A stretch of 64,000 bases of DNA from Pseudomonas sp. BP8 (GCF_017875955.1 NZ_JAGINK010000001.1:5861501-5925500); one strand, 5' to 3'. Counted from the first letter of the stretch, positions 1 through 12,931 are shown. The notes: generated by a model not told the origin, from the letters alone. Numbers and translations: made by a program.

Positions 1-633
1 ACTGACGTCGCGCACGCTGATATAGATGAACAGGTTGTAGACCAGCATCACCAGCAGCACGCCGTAGATCATCCCCAGCACATACAGACGCGTGGGCTGG
101 TCTTCCATGTAGGCATTGACCGACCACAAGGTCAGCGGCGCCTGCACCGAGCCCTGGCTGTGCAGGCGCAGGTAGACCGTGCTCGACTGGCCCGGTTGCA
201 GGGCCAATTCAAACAGGTAGTTGTTCTGCTGGATCTGTCGGCTGGCATACGGCAGGGCATCACCGGTACGCTGGGCCAGACGATAGCTGCCGCGGCCGTC
301 AGCCAGGTACAGCTCCAGGTGATCGAGCGGGGGATAGGCCAGCTCCAGCAGCCAGGGGCGGGCAGCGGACGTTGCGGGGGCCAGGTAGCGCAGGTCGATG
401 CGTAACCAGAACACCGAATTTGAGTAACCGGCGTTGAGTACGTCGTCATGGTGTTGGCGAAAGCGCGAGGCGAATGCGGGCGAACTCACCTCGGCGATGC
501 TGGCGCTGCCACTGCGATCTTCGAACACCTGCATGACGTTGCCCAACGGCAGGCGCCGGGTGGCGTCGTCGAAATCGACCGCCCCGGCGAGCATGGACCA
601 GCAGCCCAGAAGCACAATCAGCAAATAGCGCAT
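1..633 (-). CDS. 7TMR-DISM signalling protein, N-terminal part (partial)
   Basis: The reading frame starts at the ATG at 631-633 and runs off the left edge of the window, so only about 210 residues are visible. It opens with a signal peptide (MRYLLIVLLGCWSMLAGA). A beta-rich extracytoplasmic domain follows, with 'YSNSVFWLRIDL' and 'WLLELAYPPLDHLELY', as in the 7TMR-DISMED2 sensor family. The first membrane helices begin near the edge ('YVLGMIYGVLLVMLVYNLFIYI'). Proteins of this build usually carry a histidine kinase or GGDEF output domain after seven membrane segments, but that part is outside the window. The output domain is therefore unknown. It is divergent from thiD. Confidence 0.75.
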   Translation of the reverse strand, partial: MRYLLIVLLGCWSMLAGAVDFDDATRRLPLGNVMQVFEDRSGSASIAEVSSPAFASRFRQHHDDVLNAGYSNSVFWLRIDLRYLAPATSAARPWLLELAYPPLDHLELYLADGRGSYRLAQRTGDALPYASRQIQQNNYLFELALQPGQSSTVYLRLHSQGSVQAPLTLWSVNAYMEDQPTRLYVLGMIYGVLLVMLVYNLFIYISVRDVS

Positions 634-896
634 ACAGCCCCAGCTTGTCTGTCCGGTCGCGTCGCATTGGCCTCCCTTCCTTTTGAGACGACGTGATCCG
701 GCAGAGCTCGTTATCGAGTTATCCGTGCACTCTAGCATAGCCTCCGGGGCTTACTAGCAGCCACTTGCTTTTTTGAATAAACAGCTCTAATTCAGGTCTT
801 TCAGAGCAACAGCAAGACGTTTCCTGACCGCTTGATCAGCAATATCCCCGCGGGGGCCGATTCGCACAAACAGGTTTGGTGGTAAGCTCGCCGACC

Positions 897-1694
897 ATGA
901 ATACCTACAGCTCCCGCCCCGTTGTCCTCTGTCTCTCCGGCCACGACCCCAGTGGCGGCGCCGGCCTGCAGGCAGATATCGAAGCCCTGATCGCTCAAGG
1001 CTGTCACGCCGCACCCGCCGTGACCGCCCTGACCGTGCAGGATACCGTCAATGTTTCCGACTTCCGTGTGCTCGACCGCGAGTGGGTACTGGCCCAGGCC
1101 AATGCCGTGCTCACCGACTCCACAGTCGCCGCGGTCAAGCTGGGCATGCTCGGTTCGATCGAGATGGTCGACACCGTCGCCGAACTGCTCGCAGCCCACC
1201 CGCACCTGCCGCTGGTCTGCGACCCGGTGCTGCGCGCCGGCGGTGGCGGCCGCCTGGGCAAGGACGAAGTGGGCTACGCCGTGCGCGAACGCCTGTTGCC
1301 CCTGGCGACCATCGCCACGCCGAACCTGCCCGAAGCCCGGATCCTTGCCGAACTGCCGCAAGGAACTGCCGACGAATGCGCCGAGAAACTCCTGCCATTT
1401 TGTAGACACCTGCTGATCACCGGCGGTCACGGCGACGAAGAGCAAATCCACAACCGCCTGTACAGCCGCGATGGCAGCAGCCAGACCTGGACCTGCCAGC
1501 GCCTGCCGGGCAGCTATCACGGCTCCGGCTGCACCCTGGCCAGCGCCCTGGCCGGTCGCCTGGCGCTTGGCGAGCAATTGCAAAGCGCCGTGCGCAGCGC
1601 CCTCGACTACACCTGGCGAACCCTGCGTGACGCCGAGCAACTGGGCCGCGGCCAGTTCGTCCCGCGCCGGCTGCCCCTGGACTTCTGTTCCTGA
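897..1694 (+). CDS. thiD: Hydroxymethylpyrimidine/phosphomethylpyrimidine kinase
   Basis: Phosphorylates HMP and HMP-P to HMP-PP in the pyrimidine branch of thiamine synthesis, in the cytoplasm. The product is 265 residues from the ATG at 897 (MNTYSSRPVV). An upstream in-frame ATG at 876 would add seven residues that do not look conserved. Ribokinase-fold landmarks are visible: N-terminal 'CLSGHDPSGGAGLQAD', 'CDPVLRAGGGG' and the anion-hole motif 'GSYHGSGCTLASALAG' near residue 210. The next gene, thiE, starts 21 nt downstream, so the two steps that make and join the pyrimidine are co-transcribed. No TPP riboswitch is recognisable upstream. Confidence 0.95.
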   Translation: MNTYSSRPVVLCLSGHDPSGGAGLQADIEALIAQGCHAAPAVTALTVQDTVNVSDFRVLDREWVLAQANAVLTDSTVAAVKLGMLGSIEMVDTVAELLAAHPHLPLVCDPVLRAGGGGRLGKDEVGYAVRERLLPLATIATPNLPEARILAELPQGTADECAEKLLPFCRHLLITGGHGDEEQIHNRLYSRDGSSQTWTCQRLPGSYHGSGCTLASALAGRLALGEQLQSAVRSALDYTWRTLRDAEQLGRGQFVPRRLPLDFCS

Positions 1695-1715
1695 TTGACG
1701 CACACGAGGCTTGAA

Positions 1716-2339
1716 ATGAAGCTACGCGGTCTGTACGCCATCACCGACAGCCAGCTGCTTGCCGGCCGTTTCCTGTCGCATGTCGAAGCGGCCCTGGAAG
1801 GCGGTGTACGCCTTTTGCAGTATCGCGACAAAAGCAACGATGAGGCCCAGCGTCTGCGTGAAGCCGAGGCGCTGAAAAGCCTCTGCGAGCGCTACGGCAC
1901 TCAACTGATCATCAACGATGACGCCGAGCTGGCCGCGCGCCTGGGTGTTGGCGTGCACCTCGGCCAGACCGACGGCCCGCTGACCCCGGCGCGGGCCCTG
2001 CTCGGCCGCAACGCCATCATCGGCTCGACCTGCCACGCTCAGCTGGAGCTGGCTCGGCAAGCCGCCGCCGAAGGCGCCAGCTACGTGGCCTTCGGCCGTT
2101 TCTTCAATTCCGTGACCAAACCCGGCGCGCCCGCCGCCAGCCTCGAGCTGCTGGAGCAGGCCCGCGCCCAGGTCAAGCTGCCGATCGCCGTGATCGGTGG
2201 CATCACCCTCGACAACGCCGCCCCACTGGTCGCCCACGGCGCCGACCTGCTGGCGGTGATCCATGGCCTGTTTGGCACCGATGACCGGCGGGAAGTCACC
2301 CGCCGCGCCCGCGCCTTCAACGCCCTGTTCGCTTCCTGA
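1716..2339 (+). CDS. thiE: Thiamine-phosphate synthase
   Basis: Condenses HMP-PP with the thiazole phosphate to give thiamine phosphate. The product is 207 residues with the TIM-barrel signatures of the family: 'GLYAITD', 'LQYRDKS', '[10 protein letters not shown]', 'GVHLGQTDG' and '[14 protein letters not shown]', ending with 'VIGGITLDN'. The ATG at 1716 is preferred over a TTG at 1695 because a 'CGAGG' ribosome site lies 7 nt before it and the conserved protein begins at MKLRGLYAI. It follows thiD and is followed 17 nt later by hemL, so thiD-thiE-hemL looks like one transcription unit. Confidence 0.95.
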   Translation: MKLRGLYAITDSQLLAGRFLSHVEAALEGGVRLLQYRDKSNDEAQRLREAEALKSLCERYGTQLIINDDAELAARLGVGVHLGQTDGPLTPARALLGRNAIIGSTCHAQLELARQAAAEGASYVAFGRFFNSVTKPGAPAASLELLEQARAQVKLPIAVIGGITLDNAAPLVAHGADLLAVIHGLFGTDDRREVTRRARAFNALFAS

Positions 2340-2356
2340 TTTCGAGAGAAAGCCCC

Positions 2357-3640
2357 ATGTCCCGTTCCGAACTGCTGTTTGCCCAAGCCCAGAAGCACAT
2401 CCCAGGTGGCGTCAACTCGCCGGTCCGTGCCTTCAAGAGCGTTGGCGGCACCCCCCTGTTCTTCAAGCACGCCGAAGGCGCCTACGTCATTGATGAAGAC
2501 GACAAGCGCTATGTCGACTACGTCGGTTCCTGGGGCCCGATGATCCTCGGCCACAGCCACCCGGACGTCTTGGCGTCGGTGCGCAAGCAGCTCGAGCACG
2601 GCCTCTCCTACGGCGCGCCAACCGCCATGGAAACCGAGATGGCCGACCTGGTCTGCTCGCTGGTGCCGTCGATGGAAATGGTGCGCATGGTCAGCTCCGG
2701 CACCGAAGCCACCATGAGCGCGATTCGCCTGGCCCGTGGCTACACCGGCCGCGATGCCATCATCAAGTTCGAAGGCTGCTACCACGGCCACTCCGACAGC
2801 CTGCTGGTCAAGGCCGGCTCCGGCTTGCTGACCCAGGGCGTACCGAGCTCGGCTGGCGTCCCCGCCGACTTCGCCAAGCACACCCTGACCCTGCCGTTCA
2901 ACGACATCGCCGCCGTCGAAAAGACCCTGGCCGACGTCGGTGACAGCGTCGCTTGCATCATCGTCGAGCCGGTGGCCGGCAACATGAACTGCGTACCGCC
3001 GGCGCCGGGCTTCCTCGAAGGCCTGCGCGAGCAGTGCGACAAACATGGCGTGGTGTTGATCTTCGACGAAGTGATGACCGGTTTCCGCGTCTCGCTGGGC
3101 GGCGCCCAAGGCTACTACGGGATCACCCCTGACCTGTCGACCTTCGGCAAGATCGTCGGCGGCGGCATGCCGGTCGGCTGCTTCGGCGGCAAGCGCGCGA
3201 TCATGGAATGCATCGCCCCGCTCGGCCCGGTCTACCAGGCCGGCACCCTGTCGGGTAACCCGCTGGCAATGGCCGCCGGCCTGACTACCCTCAAGCTGAT
3301 CAGCCGCCCAGGCTTCCACGACGAGCTGACGGCCTTCACCAGCCGTCTGCTCGATGGCCTGCAGCAGCGCGCCGATGCCGCGGGCGTGCCGTTCGTCACC
3401 ACCCAGGCCGGGGCGATGTTCGGCCTGTACTTCACCGGTGCCGACGACATCGTCACCTTCGAAGACGTGATGGCCAGCGATATCGAGCGCTTCAAGCAAT
3501 TCTTCCACCTGATGCTGGAAGGTGGCGTTTACCTGGCGCCGAGCGCCTACGAGGCGGGCTTCACCTCCATCGTGCATGGTGACACCGAGCTGAAGATCAC
3601 CCTGGATGCGGCTGAGCGGGCGTTTGCCAAGCTGAAGTAA
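2357..3640 (+). CDS. hemL: Glutamate-1-semialdehyde 2,1-aminomutase
   Basis: PLP-dependent enzyme that turns glutamate-1-semialdehyde into 5-aminolevulinate, the first committed haem precursor, in the C5 pathway. The 427-residue length is normal for the family. Visible landmarks are '[15 protein letters not shown]' at the N-terminus, '[20 protein letters not shown]' at the PLP phosphate site, '[11 protein letters not shown]', and the Schiff-base lysine region '[17 protein letters not shown]'. It sits at the end of the thiDE-hemL run. A REP-like hairpin (3657-3713) follows and may stabilise or end the transcript. Confidence 0.97.
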   Translation: MSRSELLFAQAQKHIPGGVNSPVRAFKSVGGTPLFFKHAEGAYVIDEDDKRYVDYVGSWGPMILGHSHPDVLASVRKQLEHGLSYGAPTAMETEMADLVCSLVPSMEMVRMVSSGTEATMSAIRLARGYTGRDAIIKFEGCYHGHSDSLLVKAGSGLLTQGVPSSAGVPADFAKHTLTLPFNDIAAVEKTLADVGDSVACIIVEPVAGNMNCVPPAPGFLEGLREQCDKHGVVLIFDEVMTGFRVSLGGAQGYYGITPDLSTFGKIVGGGMPVGCFGGKRAIMECIAPLGPVYQAGTLSGNPLAMAAGLTTLKLISRPGFHDELTAFTSRLLDGLQQRADAAGVPFVTTQAGAMFGLYFTGADDIVTFEDVMASDIERFKQFFHLMLEGGVYLAPSAYEAGFTSIVHGDTELKITLDAAERAFAKLK

Positions 3641-3656
3641 AGTGACCTCTGTACTA

Positions 3657-3713
3657 GCCTCTTCATGGCGCAAGCGCGCCCTTGCAGACGCAGGCTTGCG
3701 CCGCGAAGAGGCC
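3657..3713. repeat. Degenerate REP-type inverted repeat after hemL
   Basis: Two arms face each other: 'GCCTCTTCATGGCGCAAGC' and 'GGCTTGCGCCGCGAAGAGGC'. They could form a long imperfect hairpin. The arms resemble the REP family seen elsewhere in the window but have diverged. It lies just after the hemL stop, where a transcript-end or mRNA-stabilising role is possible. Confidence 0.6.
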
Positions 3714-3728
3714 GGTACAGGAAAAACT

Positions 3729-3758
3729 TTGTAAGGTTGGCGCTGCTTATCCCATAAT
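3729..3758 (+). promoter_or_regulatory. Candidate sigma-70 promoter for the Sel1 gene
   Basis: TTGTAA at 3729-3734 and CATAAT at 3753-3758 are separated by 18 bp and lie about 50 bp before the Sel1 gene start. This is pattern evidence only. Confidence 0.35.
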
Positions 3759-3807
3759 GTGCCACCAGAGACATCGGACGCAGCTTTGCAGAGGTAAGTC
3801 GATCCCC

Positions 3808-4365
3808 ATGAACCGCACCGGCCGCGCCCTGACCCTGGGCTGCCTGTTGCTTCTTCAGCCCTTGCTGGCCTCGGCGGAGGGCGGTAACTCGTTGCTTATT
3901 CCGGCGACGGGACGCTGCACTCTCAACGTTCAGCCAGAAGACCAGCAGAGCGCCCTCAAGGCGTGCGAGCAAACAGCCGAGTCTGGTGATGCCCAGGCGC
4001 AGTTCGAGCTGGGCGAGTTCTTCTACACCGGCAATGGCGATCAGACACCGCGCAACCTCGACAAAGCCCTCAACTGGTTCCAGAAAGCCTCGCTGCAAGG
4101 TCACGCCCAGGCGCAGTACCGCCTCGGCTCGATGTTCTTTCACGGCGAGGGGGTCAAGGCCAACAACGTGCAGGCTTACATCCTGCTGAAGATGGCCGCC
4201 GTCAACGGCGCCGAGGATGCCCTCGACCTGGCCGACGAAGTCACCGAGCAGATGCCCCGCGACGAACTCGAGCACGCTACCCAGGTACTGGGCCAGATCT
4301 TCCGCAAATACCTGCTGGAGCTGCAGAGCGCCGAAGGCCGCAGCCCCTTCGCCCCGCTCCCCTGA
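3808..4365 (+). CDS. Secreted Sel1/TPR-like repeat protein
   Basis: A 185-residue protein with a signal peptide (MNRTGRALTLGCLLLLQPLLASA) and two clear Sel1-like repeats: 'AQAQFELGEFFYTGNGDQT' and 'AQAQYRLGSMFFHGEGVKA', each followed by an 'A..W..KA/A..LLKMAA' helix. Sel1 repeats form alpha-solenoids that bind other proteins, so a periplasmic scaffold role is plausible, but no partner can be named. The ATG at 3808 is chosen because it begins the signal peptide, while the open frame continues upstream without coding character. It converges with the DUF1820 gene, the two stops being 3 bp apart. Confidence 0.8.
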   Translation: MNRTGRALTLGCLLLLQPLLASAEGGNSLLIPATGRCTLNVQPEDQQSALKACEQTAESGDAQAQFELGEFFYTGNGDQTPRNLDKALNWFQKASLQGHAQAQYRLGSMFFHGEGVKANNVQAYILLKMAAVNGAEDALDLADEVTEQMPRDELEHATQVLGQIFRKYLLELQSAEGRSPFAPLP

Positions 4366-4368
4366 CGC

Positions 4369-4695
4369 TTACTTGTCCGGCATCGGCATCGGAAACGGCA
4401 TCACATTGCCGGTTACCTTGGCCTCGCTGATCTTCGCCGTGCCCAAGCGCTCCACTTCATCGATACGCACGATCGAGTGCATCGGCACAAAGCTGCGGAT
4501 AACCCCTTCGAACTGTGCCTTTAGTTTCTCTTCGCTCGGGTCGACGACCATTTGCGTGCGCTCGCCGAAGACAAACTCCTCGACCTCGAGAAAACCCCAC
4601 AGGTCACTCTGGTAGATCTGCTTGGCGTACATTTCAAAGACCTGCCCCTGATTGAGGAAGATCACCTTGTAGATGGCGGGTTCGCGTTTGCTCAT
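4369..4695 (-). CDS. DUF1820 family protein
   Basis: A 108-residue protein beginning MSKREPAIYKVIFLNQGQV. The family is widespread in gammaproteobacteria and has no assigned role that I know of. It is acidic in the centre ('GFLEVEEFVFGERTQMVVDPSEEKL'), has no signal peptide or membrane helix, and ends in an unusual 'NVMPFPMPMPDK' tail. The start at 4695 is chosen over an upstream in-frame start at 4806 because the extra 37 residues overlap the divergent control region before phoH and look non-coding. Confidence 0.8.
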   Translation of the reverse strand: MSKREPAIYKVIFLNQGQVFEMYAKQIYQSDLWGFLEVEEFVFGERTQMVVDPSEEKLKAQFEGVIRSFVPMHSIVRIDEVERLGTAKISEAKVTGNVMPFPMPMPDK

Positions 4696-4906
4696 GATCG
4701 GCGTTGGGCACATACGGTTGAAAATGGCCCGCATCATAACAGAGCGCACCCCGGTGCGATTCCTGTGCCAGCGGCCTTGCGTCGGCAATAGCAGCGCCCC
4801 CCTCACGCCGTGCTGCGACCCTTGATCGTTTCAGTGCTTTCGCCACTGGCAATCAAGGGTTATTCTTGAGTTCACCTCTATTGCCGGCGAGCGGCCTTAA
4901 ACCACC

Positions 4907-5905
4907 TTGAACGCACCCATACAACCCCATCGTTTCATCCTCGAACCTTTCGAGGCCCACCGTTTCGCCAACTTGTGCGGCCAGTTCGACGAGCACCTGC
5001 GTCTGATCGAGCAGCGCCTGGCCATCGAGATCCGCAACCGCGGCAATCAGTTCGAACTGATCGGCGATTCCAAGACCACCTCCGCCGCTGAACAGCTGCT
5101 GCGCCGTCTCTATCGCGAGACCAAGGCCACCGAGCTGTCGCCGGAAACGGTCCACCTCTACCTGCAGGAGTCGGCCGTCGAGAACATCGACAACCCGGCC
5201 GTCAACGAGGTCAGCGTTTCGCTGCGCACGCGCAAGGGCAAAATCACCCCGCGCGGCGTCAACCAGCAGCGTTACGTCAAAGAGATCCTGGCCAACGACA
5301 TCAACTTCGGTGTTGGCCCGGCCGGTACCGGCAAGACCTACCTGGCCGTGGCCTGCGCCGTTGACGCCCTGGAGCGTGAACAGGTGCGGCGCATCCTGCT
5401 GGTGCGCCCGGCGGTCGAGGCGGGTGAAAAACTCGGCTTCCTGCCCGGCGACCTGGCCCAGAAGATCGACCCGTACCTGCGTCCGCTGTATGACGCCCTG
5501 TACGAGATGCTCGGCTTCGAACACGTCGCCAAGCTGATCGAGCGCCAAGTGATCGAGATCGCCCCGCTGGCCTACATGCGCGGTCGCACCTTGAACAACA
5601 GCTTCATCATTCTCGACGAAAGCCAGAACACCACCCTCGAGCAGATGAAGATGTTCCTCACCCGGATCGGCTTCGGCTCGACCGCAGTGATCACCGGCGA
5701 CATCACCCAGGTCGACCTGCCGCGCGGCACCAAGTCGGGTCTGGCACACGTGATCGAGGTGCTCAAGGACGTGCCGGGCATCAGCTTCACCCACTTCCAG
5801 CCCAAGGACGTCGTGCGCCACCCACTGGTGCAGCGCATCGTCGAGGCCTACGACCGCTTCGAGAACCGCCAGGCCAAGCCCGAGGCACCTGCCCGCGATG
5901 CTTGA
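4907..5905 (+). CDS. phoH: PhoH/YbeZ family ATPase
   Basis: P-loop NTPase of the PhoH family (YbeZ in E. coli), linked to ribosome and RNA metabolism with YbeY. The 332 residues contain Walker A '[11 protein letters not shown]' (near 130) and Walker B 'FIILDESQN', followed by '[12 protein letters not shown]'. The start codon appears to be TTG (4907), since no ATG precedes the conserved N-terminus '[14 protein letters not shown]'. Its 3' end overlaps ybeY by 8 nt. The order phoH-ybeY-corC-lnt is the usual one in gammaproteobacteria and makes one operon here. Confidence 0.93.
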   Translation: MNAPIQPHRFILEPFEAHRFANLCGQFDEHLRLIEQRLAIEIRNRGNQFELIGDSKTTSAAEQLLRRLYRETKATELSPETVHLYLQESAVENIDNPAVNEVSVSLRTRKGKITPRGVNQQRYVKEILANDINFGVGPAGTGKTYLAVACAVDALEREQVRRILLVRPAVEAGEKLGFLPGDLAQKIDPYLRPLYDALYEMLGFEHVAKLIERQVIEIAPLAYMRGRTLNNSFIILDESQNTTLEQMKMFLTRIGFGSTAVITGDITQVDLPRGTKSGLAHVIEVLKDVPGISFTHFQPKDVVRHPLVQRIVEAYDRFENRQAKPEAPARDA

Positions 5906-6386
5906 ACTCGACCTGCAACGGGCCACGGACGCCGCTGCCCCCGATGATGCCGCCTTCCGCCGCTGGTGCGAACTTGCCCTGCGCCAGCGCACGGCGGACT
6001 CGGAAATGACCATTCGCCTGGTCGACGAAACCGAAGGACGTGAGCTCAATCACACCTATCGTCACAAAGATTACGCGACCAATGTGCTCTCCTTCCCTGC
6101 CGACGTTCCCGACGAGCTGCTCGACATTCCGCTGCTGGGCGACCTGGTGATCTGCGTGCCGGTGGTCGAGCGCGAAGCGGCCGAACAGGGCAAATCGCTC
6201 GAAGCACACTGGGCGCACCTGGTCATGCATGGCTGCCTGCACCTGCTCGGCTACGATCACATCGAAGATGACGAAGCCGAAGAAATGGAAGCCCTGGAAC
6301 GAACATTGCTGGCAGAACTGGGTCATCCCGACCCGTACGCCGACGACGAACTCCCTCACACCGATAACTGCAAGGAACACGAGTAA
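5898..6386 (+). CDS. ybeY: Endoribonuclease YbeY
   Basis: Metal-dependent single-strand RNase needed for 16S rRNA 3' end processing and ribosome quality control. The 162-residue product has the signature zinc site '[11 protein letters not shown]' (near 114-124), preceded by 'NVLSFP' and 'LLGDLVIC'. The start ATG overlaps the end of phoH, which suggests coupled translation. The C-terminal 25 residues are acidic and not part of the core fold. Confidence 0.95.
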   Translation: MLELDLQRATDAAAPDDAAFRRWCELALRQRTADSEMTIRLVDETEGRELNHTYRHKDYATNVLSFPADVPDELLDIPLLGDLVICVPVVEREAAEQGKSLEAHWAHLVMHGCLHLLGYDHIEDDEAEEMEALERTLLAELGHPDPYADDELPHTDNCKEHE

Positions 6387-6391
6387 CCGCC

Positions 6392-7231
6392 ATGAGCGAA
6401 GACCGATCGAGCAACGGGCAAAAGTCCTGGCTGGGGAAACTGACCCAGGCTTTTGCCCATGAGCCGAAAAACCGCCAGGAGCTCCTCGAGCTGCTGCGCG
6501 AAGCCCATCAGAACAAGCTGCTCGACAGCGAAGCGCTGACCATCGTCGAAGGCGCCATCCAGGTCGCTGACCTGCAGGTGCGCGACATCATGGTGCCGCG
6601 CTCGCAGATGATCAGCATCAAGGCCAGCCAGTCGCCCCGTGAGTTCCTGCCGTCGGTGATCGACGCCGCCCACTCGCGCTATCCGGTGATCGGTGAAAGC
6701 CACGATGATGTGCTCGGGATCCTGCTGGCCAAGGACCTGCTGCCGTTGATCCTCAAGGAGAACGGCGACAGCTTCAACATCAAGGACCTGCTCCGTCCGG
6801 CGACCTTCGTGCCCGAATCCAAGCGGCTCAATGTGTTGCTGCGCGAGTTCCGCGCCAACCACAACCACATGGCCGTGGTTATCGATGAGTACGGCGGCGT
6901 TGCCGGCCTGGTGACCATCGAAGACGTGCTTGAACAGATCGTCGGCGACATCGAAGACGAACACGACGTCGAAGAAGACAGCTACATCAAGCCACTGCCC
7001 AGCGGCGACTTCCTGGTCAAGGCGCTGACGCCTATCGAGAACTTCAACGAGTTCTTCGACAGCGAGTTTTCCGACGATGAGTTCGACACCGTTGGCGGGC
7101 TGGTGATGAGTGCCTTCGGCCACCTGCCCAAGCGCAACGAAACCACCGAGATCGGCGCTTACCGGTTCCGCATTCTCAACGCCGACAGCCGGCGTGTACA
7201 CCTGCTGCGCCTGACCCCGATTACCCGTTAA
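6392..7231 (+). CDS. corC: CorC/YbeX family CBS-domain protein
   Basis: A 279-residue cytosolic protein with an N-terminal linker, two CBS domains ('RDIMVPRSQMISI' near 65, and the 'LLREFRANHNHMAVVIDEYGGVAGLVTIEDVLEQIVGDI' block near 150, named here by its ends) and a C-terminal CorC/HlyC transporter-associated domain ending 'RRVHLLRLTPI'. The family was linked to cobalt/magnesium efflux; the E. coli relative YbeX is also linked to ribosome assembly, which fits the phoH-ybeY context. It starts 5 nt after ybeY and is followed 8 nt later by lnt. Confidence 0.92.
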   Translation: MSEDRSSNGQKSWLGKLTQAFAHEPKNRQELLELLREAHQNKLLDSEALTIVEGAIQVADLQVRDIMVPRSQMISIKASQSPREFLPSVIDAAHSRYPVIGESHDDVLGILLAKDLLPLILKENGDSFNIKDLLRPATFVPESKRLNVLLREFRANHNHMAVVIDEYGGVAGLVTIEDVLEQIVGDIEDEHDVEEDSYIKPLPSGDFLVKALTPIENFNEFFDSEFSDDEFDTVGGLVMSAFGHLPKRNETTEIGAYRFRILNADSRRVHLLRLTPITR

Positions 7232-7239
7232 GGAAAACC

Positions 7240-8757
7240 ATGCGCTGGATCACCCGCCCCGGCTGGCCCGGTAACCTGCTGGCCATGGCGGCCGGCGCGT
7301 CTACCCTGCTGGCCCTGTCGCCGTTCGACTTCTGGCCGCTGGCCCTGCTCGCCCTGGGCCTGTTCTACAGCGGCCTGCGCGAGCTGAGCCCACGCCAGGC
7401 CATGGGCCGTGGCTGGTGCTACGGTTTCGGCCTGTACGGCGCCGGCACCAGTTGGATCTACGTCAGCATGAACACCTACGGCGGCGCCTCGCCGCTGCTG
7501 GCGATCGTGCTGCTGGTGGCGTTCTTTGCCGCGATTGCCTGGTTCTTCGCCCTGCCCGCCTGGCTCTGGGCGCGCTGGCTGCGCCGCAATGAGGCGCCGC
7601 TGGCCGACGCCTTGTGCTTCGCCGCGCTGTGGCTGCTGCAGGAAGCGTTCCGCGGCTGGTTCCTGACCGGCTTCCCCTGGCTCTATTCTGGCTACAGCCA
7701 GCTCGACGGCCCGTTGGCCGGGCTGGCACCGCTGGGTGGCGTCTGGCTGATTTCCTTTGCCCTGGCGCTCAGCGCCGCACTGCTGTGCAACCTGCACCGC
7801 CTGCGCGCGCGGCCTTCGTTTCTGGCTGTGGCAGCCGTGCTGCTGGTGGCGCCGTGGATCATCGGCATGGCCCTGAAAAACCACGCCTGGACCCGCCCGG
7901 CGGGCGATCCGCTGACGGTTGCGGCGGTGCAAGGCAACGTCGAGCAGGATCTGAAATGGGACCCGGCCCACGTCAATGCACAGCTCGCCCTGTACCGCGA
8001 CATGAGTTTCAGCTCCAAGCCGGTCGACCTGCTGATCTGGCCAGAGACTGCCGTGCCCGTGCTCAAGGATCAGGCCCAGGGCTACATCAGCATGATGGGC
8101 GGATTCGCTGCTGAGCGGCATTCGGCGTTGATTACCGGGGTACCCGTGCGCGAAGTGGTGCACCATCAGCGGCGTTACTACAATGGCATCACCGTGGCCG
8201 GTGAAGGCGATGGCACCTACCTCAAGCAGAAGCTGGTGCCGTTCGGCGAGTACGTGCCGTTGCAGGACATGCTGCGCGGCGCGATCGAGTTCTTCAACCT
8301 GCCGATGTCGGACTTCGCCCGCGGCCCGCAAGACCAGCCCCTGCTGCAGGCCAAGGGTTATCAGATTGCCCCGTACATCTGCTACGAGGTGGTCTACCCG
8401 GAGTTTGCCGCCAGCCTGGCCGCGCGCAGTGACCTGCTGCTGACCATAAGTAACGACACCTGGTTCGGCACCTCGATCGGCCCGCTGCAGCACTTGCAGA
8501 TGGCGCAGATGCGCGCACTGGAAGCCGGCCGCTGGATGATCCGCTCGACCAACAATGGCGTCACTGCGCTGATCGATCCGTTTGGCCGGATTACGGCACA
8601 GATCCCTCAGTTTCAGCAGGCGATCTTGTATGGCGAGGTGGTGCCTATGCAGCAGCTGACGCCGTACCTGCAATGGCGTTCGTGGCCGCTGGCGATTGTC
8701 TGTGTGCTGTTGATGGGGTGGGCGTTGCTGGCGGGGCGGATTGCCAAGACCGTTTGA
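7240..8757 (+). CDS. lnt: Apolipoprotein N-acyltransferase
   Basis: Inner-membrane enzyme that adds the third acyl chain to the N-terminal cysteine of lipoproteins, the last step of maturation before Lol sorting. The 505-residue product has about six to eight membrane helices in the first 220 residues, a periplasmic nitrilase domain, and a last helix ('LAIVCVLLMGWALLAG'). The catalytic triad is visible as Glu in 'LIWPETAVP', Lys in 'LKQKLVPFGEYVP' and Cys in 'YICYEVVYPE'. A good ribosome site (AAGGA) precedes the ATG. It closes the phoH operon and is followed by a REP pair. Confidence 0.97.
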   Translation: MRWITRPGWPGNLLAMAAGASTLLALSPFDFWPLALLALGLFYSGLRELSPRQAMGRGWCYGFGLYGAGTSWIYVSMNTYGGASPLLAIVLLVAFFAAIAWFFALPAWLWARWLRRNEAPLADALCFAALWLLQEAFRGWFLTGFPWLYSGYSQLDGPLAGLAPLGGVWLISFALALSAALLCNLHRLRARPSFLAVAAVLLVAPWIIGMALKNHAWTRPAGDPLTVAAVQGNVEQDLKWDPAHVNAQLALYRDMSFSSKPVDLLIWPETAVPVLKDQAQGYISMMGGFAAERHSALITGVPVREVVHHQRRYYNGITVAGEGDGTYLKQKLVPFGEYVPLQDMLRGAIEFFNLPMSDFARGPQDQPLLQAKGYQIAPYICYEVVYPEFAASLAARSDLLLTISNDTWFGTSIGPLQHLQMAQMRALEAGRWMIRSTNNGVTALIDPFGRITAQIPQFQQAILYGEVVPMQQLTPYLQWRSWPLAIVCVLLMGWALLAGRIAKTV

Positions 8758-8771
8758 CGGTGGCGTTCACA

Positions 8772-8853
8772 CCGGCCTCTTCGCGGGGCAAGCCCGCTCC
8801 TACAGGATTGGCGGTACCCCTGTAGGAGCGGGCTTGCCCCGCGAAGAGGCCGG
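8772..8853. repeat. Inverted REP pair
   Basis: Two identical 35-bp REP copies in opposite orientation (8772-8806 and 8819-8853) separated by 12 bp. They can form a long hairpin. The pair sits between the convergent ends of lnt and the YdcF gene, where it could act as a two-way transcript end. Confidence 0.9.
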
Positions 8854-8871
8854 CATGACCTGCAAAGAACT

Positions 8872-9633
8872 TCAGTAGAACAGCCGATAGCCGACCAACC
8901 CCACTAATTCATTCATCAACTGCCCGCTCTGCCAGACCGCCCGGCTATCGGGCAACAATCCGGCAAACGGCCGCGCATGATCCTGCCCGAGAAACCCCAC
9001 CGGCGCCGCCACGACCTCAAACCCGGCGCGCTCGAAGCTCCAACGCGAACGCTGCATGTGCCACGCCTGGGTCACCACGACCACCCGCCGAATACCCAGG
9101 GGCTGCAGCAGCTCGGCACTAAGCTGGGCGTTCTCCCAGGTGGTCCGGCTGGCCTCTTCCTGCCACTTCACCTGCACGCCAAAGTCCGCGCGCAACCGAT
9201 CGGCCATCAACTGCGCCTCGCTCGGCGGCGTGCCGTAGTGCAACCCGCCACTGGTCAGCACCGGCAACCCTGAGGCCTTGGCCAACTGCGCGGCATAGCG
9301 CATGCGCTCCAGCGCGGTACCGGTCGGCTGGTCCTGCCCACCCCAGGCGAGGTCACCGCGTTCACGGCCAGCGCCAAGCACCACGATCGCATCGGCCCGC
9401 CCGGCCAGACCCGACCATTGCTCCTGGGTCAGCGGCGCCTCGGTTTCCAACTGGCGTGCGACCCGCTCCACCACCAACGGCAGGCTCATCAACCACAACC
9501 CGCCCAGCCCCATCACGAAGCAGGCCAGGGCCAACCGCGGCCGGCGCGTGCGCAACCACCAGGCAGCCAGCAACAGCAGGAAGAGCAGCCCCGGCGGCAT
9601 CAGCCATTGTTTGATGAAGTATCGAATCGGCAC
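8872..9633 (-). CDS. YdcF/ElyC/SanA family membrane protein
   Basis: A 253-residue protein with two N-terminal membrane helices ('MPPGLLFLLLLAAWWL' and 'ALACFVMGLGGLWLMSLPLVV'), then a DUF218 domain: 'ADAIVVLGAGRERG', 'PVLTSGG', 'SRTTWENAQLSA' and 'VVVVTQAWHMQRSRW'. ElyC-type relatives affect envelope integrity and use of the undecaprenyl carrier. The GTG at 9633 is chosen over an in-frame GTG at 9642 because a strong AGGAGG lies 8 nt before 9633 but would directly abut 9642. The biochemical activity of the family remains uncertain. Confidence 0.85.
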   Translation of the reverse strand: MPIRYFIKQWLMPPGLLFLLLLAAWWLRTRRPRLALACFVMGLGGLWLMSLPLVVERVARQLETEAPLTQEQWSGLAGRADAIVVLGAGRERGDLAWGGQDQPTGTALERMRYAAQLAKASGLPVLTSGGLHYGTPPSEAQLMADRLRADFGVQVKWQEEASRTTWENAQLSAELLQPLGIRRVVVVTQAWHMQRSRWSFERAGFEVVAAPVGFLGQDHARPFAGLLPDSRAVWQSGQLMNELVGLVGYRLFY

Positions 9634-9766
9634 GACGCACACCTCCTGTGAAGGCGTGCAGACTAAAAGGATCGGCGCCTGGCAACAAGCCTGCAGCGGG
9701 CGCCGATCATGGGATGTGTAGGAGTAGAGCCGGCGCGGGACGAGCCGCGCCTGGAATCCTGAACGG

Positions 9767-12925
<3,159 letters not shown>

Positions 12926-12931
12926 TGGCAA

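Noticed and set aside
634-896. TPP riboswitch before thiD
   Set aside because: The conserved CTGAGA and ACCTGATCTGG blocks are absent.
2081-3673. 530-codon minus-strand frame opposite hemL and thiE
   Set aside because: Antisense shadow of two clear genes; no start context or domain.
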